NCBI RefSeq assembly: GCF_030142075.1
Contig: NZ_CP126241.1
Location: forward strand, 2,356,001-2,420,000
Direction of reading: 5' to 3'
Length of the DNA: 64,000 bases
From: Arthrobacter sp. zg-Y20
Lineage (GTDB): Bacteria > Actinomycetota > Actinomycetes > Actinomycetales > Micrococcaceae
The notes under the pieces are model-generated. The model was not told the origin of the DNA. It made no database searches and worked only from the letters and a program-made list of their open reading frames with translations. Below are positions 59,877 through 64,000 of this stretch, in pieces. A program made the translations under genes and the position numbers. Numbering within the stretch: position 1 is the first letter of the stretch; each line of letters starts with the position of its first letter.

Positions 59877-61235
59877 ATGAGCGAGAACGAGGACGTGCCT
59901 GTCCACGCACCGCTCCCCGGACCGGCTGCGAAGGGACCCCGCACGGCAAACCCCGATTCAACGGAGACCGGCGGTACCCGCGGGGCAGCGGGGCGGACGC
60001 GGATGCCCGGGTTCCTCTCCACGGCATCGGACCGGGTGCGGTACAGCCTGCGCCACGGAGTGCCGGGCGCCCGGCCCCGGCGGCGCTTCGAGTTTCCGCC
60101 GGAGGAAACGCCCGAAGTCGTAGTGGATCCAGAGGTCCGGCTGCCGGATGAACGCCTGAGCATCAGCGGTGCCGAGCATGCCGAACCCGACGTCCACAGC
60201 CTGCGTACCCATCCCATTTACTTCGGCTTTATGCTCACCGTGGGCGTGGGGCTGGCCCTGCTGCTGTACTTCGTCATCACCAACGTGGGCGAGTTGCTGG
60301 TGTGGATCGGGGCCGCGCTCTTCATTGCCCTGGGGCTGGACCCGGTGGTCCGCTGGCTCGCGGCCCGGCGCATCCCCCGTCCCGCAGGCATCGCCATCAC
60401 GGTGCTGGTGCTGGCCGGCGTCGTCGCCGCCTTCTTCGCAACACTGATTCCCACAATCGTCAGCCAGACCTCGGAAATTATTTCCAAGGCGCCGGGCTAC
60501 GTCGATAACTTCCTGGCCTCGGACTTCTTCATTAACATTGACCGGCAGTTCAAGGTACGTGACCGGATCGACGAGGAGGTCACGAAGTTCTTCTCGAACG
60601 GTGATGCCGTGGGCGGGGTGTTCGGCGGGGTCCTCAGCGTTGGCACCGTGATTGCCAACGGCCTGTTCGGCGCGTTGATCATCCTGGTCCTGACCCTGTA
60701 TTTCCTGGCCTCCCTGCCCTCCATGAAGAAGTGGGCCTACCGGCTCGCCCCGCGCAGCCGCCGCCGGCGGGTGGAAGCCCTGTCCGAGGAAATCACCGGC
60801 AGCGTGGGCAACTACGTGATTGGCCAGGGATTCGTAGCCCTCCTCGACGCCACCTACGCGTTCATTGTGATGACGATTACCGGGGTACCGTTCTCGGTGC
60901 TGCTCGCGTTCCTGGTGGCGCTGCTGGCCTTCATCCCGCTGGTGGGTCCGCCCATCGCGCTGGTCCTGGTGTCACTGGTGGCACTGACCGTGGGGTGGCA
61001 GACGGCTGTCGTGTTCGCCATCCTGTACATGGCCTACCTGCAGTTCGAAGCGTATTTTGTTTCGCCGCGGGTGATGCAGCGCGCCGTGGCGGTGCCCGGG
61101 GCGGTGGCCGTCATCGCGGTGATCGCCGGCGGCACCCTGCTGGGCGTCCTCGGCGCACTCATCGCCATTCCCACTGCGGCTGCGATCCTGCTGCTGCTCA
61201 AGGAAGTCTTTATCGCCCGCCAGGACCACCACTAG
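59877..61235 (+). CDS. AI-2E family transporter (PerM/YdiK-like)
   Basis: A 452-residue membrane protein. A 105-residue hydrophilic, Arg/Pro-rich cytoplasmic N-terminus precedes about seven or eight helices. Conserved family parts are LFIALGLDPVVRWLAARRIPR, the long loop with partly amphipathic helices (about 215-245), and IPLVGPPIALVL towards the end. Members export small signals (TqsA) or act in Na+/H+ exchange; substrate not predictable. GGGAG lies about ten bases before the ATG. Confidence 0.88.
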   Translation: MSENEDVPVHAPLPGPAAKGPRTANPDSTETGGTRGAAGRTRMPGFLSTASDRVRYSLRHGVPGARPRRRFEFPPEETPEVVVDPEVRLPDERLSISGAEHAEPDVHSLRTHPIYFGFMLTVGVGLALLLYFVITNVGELLVWIGAALFIALGLDPVVRWLAARRIPRPAGIAITVLVLAGVVAAFFATLIPTIVSQTSEIISKAPGYVDNFLASDFFINIDRQFKVRDRIDEEVTKFFSNGDAVGGVFGGVLSVGTVIANGLFGALIILVLTLYFLASLPSMKKWAYRLAPRSRRRRVEALSEEITGSVGNYVIGQGFVALLDATYAFIVMTITGVPFSVLLAFLVALLAFIPLVGPPIALVLVSLVALTVGWQTAVVFAILYMAYLQFEAYFVSPRVMQRAVAVPGAVAVIAVIAGGTLLGVLGALIAIPTAAAILLLLKEVFIARQDHH

Positions 61236-61576
61236 TATCGGCGGCGGATCCGCCAGCAGTGGCTGTGCCAGTGCCGGCGGCCCTCCACTGCCGCCTGCCG
61301 GCCCAGCAGCGAGTCCTCCTGCCAGACCACCAGGTGCGGAGTTCCGGGCGGAATGACCTGCCCGCAGCCGGGGCACCGATAGTCCTTGGCAGCGTTCTTG
61401 GCGGTGATCTGCCGCACGGACCATTCTCCGTCGGGGCCGCTCTCATGGTGCGGAATTCCGGCGCGGGTACGCTCCAGATCCATGTCCGGGGCCGCAGCGG
61501 CCCACTTGCGCCGGGCATTCCTTCCGGCGGGGCTGCCGGCGGCGGGCGCGCGGCGGGGACGGTTGGAACGGGGCAT
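61232..61576 (-). CDS. Conserved actinobacterial zinc-ribbon protein
   Basis: A 114-residue basic protein with CPGCGQVIPPGTPHLVVW and a C-terminal HWHSHCWR, giving Cys/His ligands for one zinc. It is divergent from nucS with a 40-base spacer; homologues sometimes carry the label ATP/GTP-binding protein, which the sequence does not support. I prefer ATG 61576 (MPRSNRPRR) because CAAAAT ends seven bases upstream; ATG 61585 is the alternative. Its stop overlaps that of the convergent AI-2E gene. A nucleic-acid role is plausible from charge and position only. Confidence 0.7.
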   Translation of the reverse strand: MPRSNRPRRAPAAGSPAGRNARRKWAAAAPDMDLERTRAGIPHHESGPDGEWSVRQITAKNAAKDYRCPGCGQVIPPGTPHLVVWQEDSLLGRQAAVEGRRHWHSHCWRIRRRY

Positions 61577-61616
61577 GTAAGTCATTTTGCCGCAGATGAG
61601 CCGGTAAAGTGCAACT

Positions 61617-62312
61617 GTGCGTTTAGTAATAGCCCGCTGCTCCGTTGACTACGTCGGCCGCCTCCGTGCCCATTTGCCCCTGGCCGTAAGGCTCCTGATG
61701 GTCAAGGCCGACGGTTCCGTCCTGATCCATTCCGACGGCGGCTCCTACAAGCCGCTGAACTGGATGAGCCCTCCGGCCACCATGCGCAGCGTGGAACCGG
61801 ACGATACGGATGCCGAAGCCGGTGTCACGGAAGTATGGAACGTCCAGAGCGCCAAGACCGACGACCGCCTGGTGATCAGCATCCATGAGCGGTTCTCCGA
61901 CGTTTCCCATGACCTGGGCGTTGACCCCGGACTCATCAAGGACGGCGTGGAAGCGGACCTGCAGCGGCTGCTGGCCGAACAGATCAACCGCCTGGGCGAG
62001 GGCTACACCCTCATCCGCCGCGAGTACATGACGGCCATCGGTCCCGTGGACATCCTGGCCCGCGATTCCTCCGGTGCCACGGTGGCCGTGGAGCTCAAGC
62101 GCCGCGGCGACATCGACGGCGTCGAGCAGCTGACCCGCTACCTTGAACTGCTCAACCGGGATCCGCTGCTGGCTCCGGTCAAGGGGATCTTCGCCGCCCA
62201 GCAGATCAAGCCGCAGGCCCGGGTGCTGGCCGAAGACCGGGGCATCTCCTGCCTGACCCTGGACTACGATGCCATGCGCGGAGTGGATGACCGGGACTCC
62301 CGTCTTTTCTGA
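61617..62312 (+). CDS. nucS: Mismatch-specific endonuclease EndoMS/NucS
   Basis: The key enzyme of non-canonical mismatch repair in Actinobacteria, which cuts both strands at mismatches. The 231-residue protein has an N-terminal beta dimerisation domain (1-110) and a RecB-like nuclease domain with Asp145 (GPVDILARD), Glu159 and Lys161 (AVELKRR), plus Gln171. The C-terminus DSRLF resembles the short clamp-binding tail reported for actinobacterial EndoMS. TAAAGT (61605-61610) ends six bases before GTG 61617, a leaderless start. Confidence 0.94.
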   Translation: MRLVIARCSVDYVGRLRAHLPLAVRLLMVKADGSVLIHSDGGSYKPLNWMSPPATMRSVEPDDTDAEAGVTEVWNVQSAKTDDRLVISIHERFSDVSHDLGVDPGLIKDGVEADLQRLLAEQINRLGEGYTLIRREYMTAIGPVDILARDSSGATVAVELKRRGDIDGVEQLTRYLELLNRDPLLAPVKGIFAAQQIKPQARVLAEDRGISCLTLDYDAMRGVDDRDSRLF

Positions 62313-62365
62313 GCCTGCAGTTGCGCTGCTGCCCCGCCGGCTCAGGGCATGCCTAGAATCGGTGC

Positions 62366-63616
62366 ATGACTCCTACTGCGCCTTCCGCCACCCGCGGCTA
62401 TCTCCGGGGCACCGTCCTCACTCCCGACGAGCCGGTTTCCGACGGCGTGCTGGCCTTCGAGGGCGACCGGATTGTGTATGCCGGACCAGCGTCCGGATTT
62501 GATGACGCCGGGTGGCCGGACCCGGTGGCGGTCCCCCCTGGTGCGCTGATCATTCCCGGCCTCGTGGACCTGCACTGCCACGGCGCCCTGGGCTCCGACT
62601 TCGCCACCGCCGGCCCCGACGGGATCCGGCAGGCGGTATCCTTCCTGCACGCCTCGGGGACCACTTCCCTGCTGGCCAGCATGGTCACCGGATCCCGCCA
62701 GTCCCTCCTGGCGGCCGCGGAGCGGCTGGGCGCCCTGGCCCGCGAGGGGCTCATTGCGGGCATCCACGCCGAGGGGCCCTTCCTCTCGCCGGTGCGCCGG
62801 GGTGCGCAGGACCCCGAGTACCTGCTCGCTCCCGATCCGGATTTCGTGGATGCGCTGGTAGAGGCTTCCGACAGTGAGCTGGTGACCATGACCTACGCTC
62901 CGGAGCTTCCAGGGGCCGAGGACCTGGTGGACCGGCTCATCCTGCGGGGCGTCACCCCCTCCCTGGGCCACACCGACGCCGACGACGCCACCGCCGCGGC
63001 GTCGCTTGCGTGGGCCCGTGACGAGATGGACGAGGCCGGGTTTGACGGCTACGCACCCCGCCCCACCGTGACGCACCTGTTCAACGGAATGCCGCCGCTC
63101 CACCACCGCTCCCCCGGGCCTGCCACTGCCTGCCTGCGGGCCGCACGGAAGGGCGACGCCGTGGTCGAGGTAATTGCCGACGGCGTGCACATGGACCCGG
63201 CCATGGTGCGGACCGTCTTCGAGCTGGCAGGCGCCGGCAACATAGCCCTGGTCAGTGATGCCATTGCAGCTACCGGTCTGCAGGACGGCAGCTACCGGCT
63301 GGGCAACCTGGCCGTGGAAGTCCGTGCCGGTACCGCCCGCCTGGCCGGGGGTGGATCAATTGCCGGCGGCACGGCCACCCTGCTGCAGTGCCTGCAGCGG
63401 ACCGTGGCTGCGGGCGTGCCGCTGCACGACGCCGTGCGCGCCGCAGCCGAGGTGCCTGCCGACGTGCTCCGGCTGGCGGACGAGGTTGGCGCACTTCGCC
63501 GGGGACTGCGCGCCGACGCACTGGTGCTTACACCCGATCTTCAGCTGCACGCGGTGCTGCGGCTCGGCTCCTGGCTGGACGCCCCGGAAACTCCGAAAAC
63601 TGGGAAAAATAGTTGA
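62366..63616 (+). CDS. nagA: N-acetylglucosamine-6-phosphate deacetylase
   Basis: Deacetylates GlcNAc-6-phosphate to glucosamine-6-phosphate in amino sugar and cell-wall recycling. The 416-residue amidohydrolase has HCHG near residue 70, HAEGPFLSP (metal Glu), LGHTDAD, HLFNGMPP, IADGVH and the catalytic Asp in LVSDAIAATG. TAGAAT (62354-62359) ends six bases before the ATG, giving a leaderless start. No nagB or transporter gene is adjacent. The last ten residues are a polar tail (ETPKTGKNS end). Confidence 0.93.
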   Translation: MTPTAPSATRGYLRGTVLTPDEPVSDGVLAFEGDRIVYAGPASGFDDAGWPDPVAVPPGALIIPGLVDLHCHGALGSDFATAGPDGIRQAVSFLHASGTTSLLASMVTGSRQSLLAAAERLGALAREGLIAGIHAEGPFLSPVRRGAQDPEYLLAPDPDFVDALVEASDSELVTMTYAPELPGAEDLVDRLILRGVTPSLGHTDADDATAAASLAWARDEMDEAGFDGYAPRPTVTHLFNGMPPLHHRSPGPATACLRAARKGDAVVEVIADGVHMDPAMVRTVFELAGAGNIALVSDAIAATGLQDGSYRLGNLAVEVRAGTARLAGGGSIAGGTATLLQCLQRTVAAGVPLHDAVRAAAEVPADVLRLADEVGALRRGLRADALVLTPDLQLHAVLRLGSWLDAPETPKTGKNS

Positions 63617-63824
63617 AAATATTTCGTTTCCGGCATTGACCCCGGAAATCGGTTATGCCACTCTATTACCAAGTCTTTGTGTAGGTGTATTTCATGCTCG
63701 CAAGACCGTTGCGAGCGAGAAGCTCCTCAAGGAACTGCTGAACGGCAAGAACTTGGGCTTTCTTGCTTCAGTAACATAACCCGGCACGAAGCGTGCAGGT
63801 AAGTTCCATTTATGAGGAGAAACA
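63617..63824 (+). promoter_or_regulatory. Spacer and structured leader of the cold-shock gene
   Basis: This 208-base region has lower GC than its surroundings. TTTCCGG/CCGGAAA (about 63627-63648) can form a hairpin just after nagA. TTGACC (63636-63641) and TATTAC (63664-63669) could be promoter elements, but the 22-base gap is too long. GCTCGCAA (63696-63703) pairs perfectly with TTGCGAGC (63709-63716). GCACG/CGTGC pairs at 63784-63796. A long structured 5' leader is typical of cold-shock mRNAs. Confidence 0.5.
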
Positions 63825-64000
63825 ATGGCTCAGGGTACCGTCAAATGGTTTAACGCCGAAAAGGGCTTCGGCTTCATCACCCCGGACGACTCCGACGGCG
63901 ACGTCTTCGTCCACTACTCCGAAATCCAGACCAACGGATTCAAGACCCTCGACGAGAACCAGCGCGTTTCCTTTGAAATCGGCCAGGGCGCCAAGGGCCC
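63825..64000 (+). CDS. Cold-shock protein, 3' end beyond the window
   Basis: The first 58 residues of a CspA-type single-stranded nucleic acid chaperone: [18 protein letters not shown] contains RNP1 (KGFGFI) and [10 protein letters not shown] contains RNP2 (VFVHY). Full length would be about 67 residues. GAGGAG lies seven bases before the ATG, so this gene, unlike many neighbours, is translated from a leadered mRNA. It is cut by the window edge, not broken. Confidence 0.95.
   Translation, partial: MAQGTVKWFNAEKGFGFITPDDSDGDVFVHYSEIQTNGFKTLDENQRVSFEIGQGAKG

Noticed and set aside
59708-60151. Short basic frame starting at ATG 59708 before the AI-2E gene
   Set aside because: No ribosome site or -10 at the right distance, Arg/Ser-rich low complexity, and it runs out of frame into the AI-2E gene.
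63255-63779. Open frame running from inside nagA to 63779 and ending LLNGKNLGFLASVT
   Set aside because: The part beyond nagA has no start codon in its frame. The coding-like tail is intriguing, but the region is better explained as the cold-shock leader.

Overview
The window is one contiguous piece of a high-GC actinobacterial chromosome, most likely from Arthrobacter or a close relative in the Micrococcaceae. That placement rests on gene content and is an inference. The clues are EndoMS/NucS instead of MutS/MutL mismatch repair, a DUF222/13E12-type HNH protein with a TCGAAC-N4-GTTCGA SOS box, DUF3039 and DUF2017 proteins, malate:quinone oxidoreductase, and a block (pncB, clpS, DUF2017, murI, metallo-beta-lactamase phosphodiesterase, rph, rdgB) that follows the order of Mycobacterium tuberculosis Rv1330c-Rv1341 with some genes missing. 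Many genes have no Shine-Dalgarno sequence. Instead a TANNNT -10 box ends 6-8 bases before the ATG/GTG, which indicates leaderless transcripts; I used this to choose several starts. I found no insertion sequence, phage, integrase, CRISPR array or rRNA.

Layout. 1-7.7 kb: ilvD, a D-2-hydroxyacid dehydrogenase, two tandem tRNA-Lys(CUU) genes each with its own promoter and terminator, a GNAT acetyltransferase, RtcB RNA ligase, a MarR regulator divergent from a Bcp peroxiredoxin, and tRNA-Leu(UAG). 7.9-15.9 kb: a peptide/nickel-type ABC importer split over three transcription units: a Sec-type lipoprotein binding protein with two permeases, a fused double ATPase with a TPR protein, and a second binding protein with a twin-arginine signal. 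16-25.3 kb: mqo, an RND pump with no adaptor gene, a luciferase-like flavin oxidoreductase with a MarR regulator, a 14-TM MFS exporter and an M20 peptidase.

25.4-32.6 kb: an Lrp/AsnC regulator divergent from an amino acid permease, then E1alpha and E1beta of a 2-oxo acid dehydrogenase, a stand-alone lipoyl protein and an alpha/beta hydrolase. This order resembles a split AcoC-type E2. A TGTACAAAT motif is shared between the regulator/permease spacer and the region upstream of E1alpha, so one regulator may link amino acid uptake to oxidation. A soluble Ser/Thr kinase and a 55-residue acidic protein follow. 32.7-43.6 kb: MFS transporter, SbcC/SbcD nuclease, aquaporin, an ADP-ribosylglycohydrolase-like protein lacking metal ligands, the SOS-box HNH protein, and an exonuclease-BRCT protein.

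43.6-50.9 kb: DedA protein, rdgB, rph, MBL phosphodiesterase, murI, DUF2017, clpS, then divergent pncB-pncA (nicotinamide salvage). 50.9-64 kb: a DEVH helicase, DUF3039, an ABC exporter pair, an Old Yellow Enzyme, a thioredoxin-like/TPR protein, a large membrane-anchored protein of unknown function, an AI-2E family transporter, a zinc-ribbon protein divergent from nucS, nagA, and a cold-shock gene cut by the window end. Most of this is ordinary chromosomal backbone. The points most worth a second look are the split E2-like module with its possible Lrp operator, the SOS box lying over the start codon of the HNH gene, the degenerate ADP-ribosylglycohydrolase, and the cold-shock leader.
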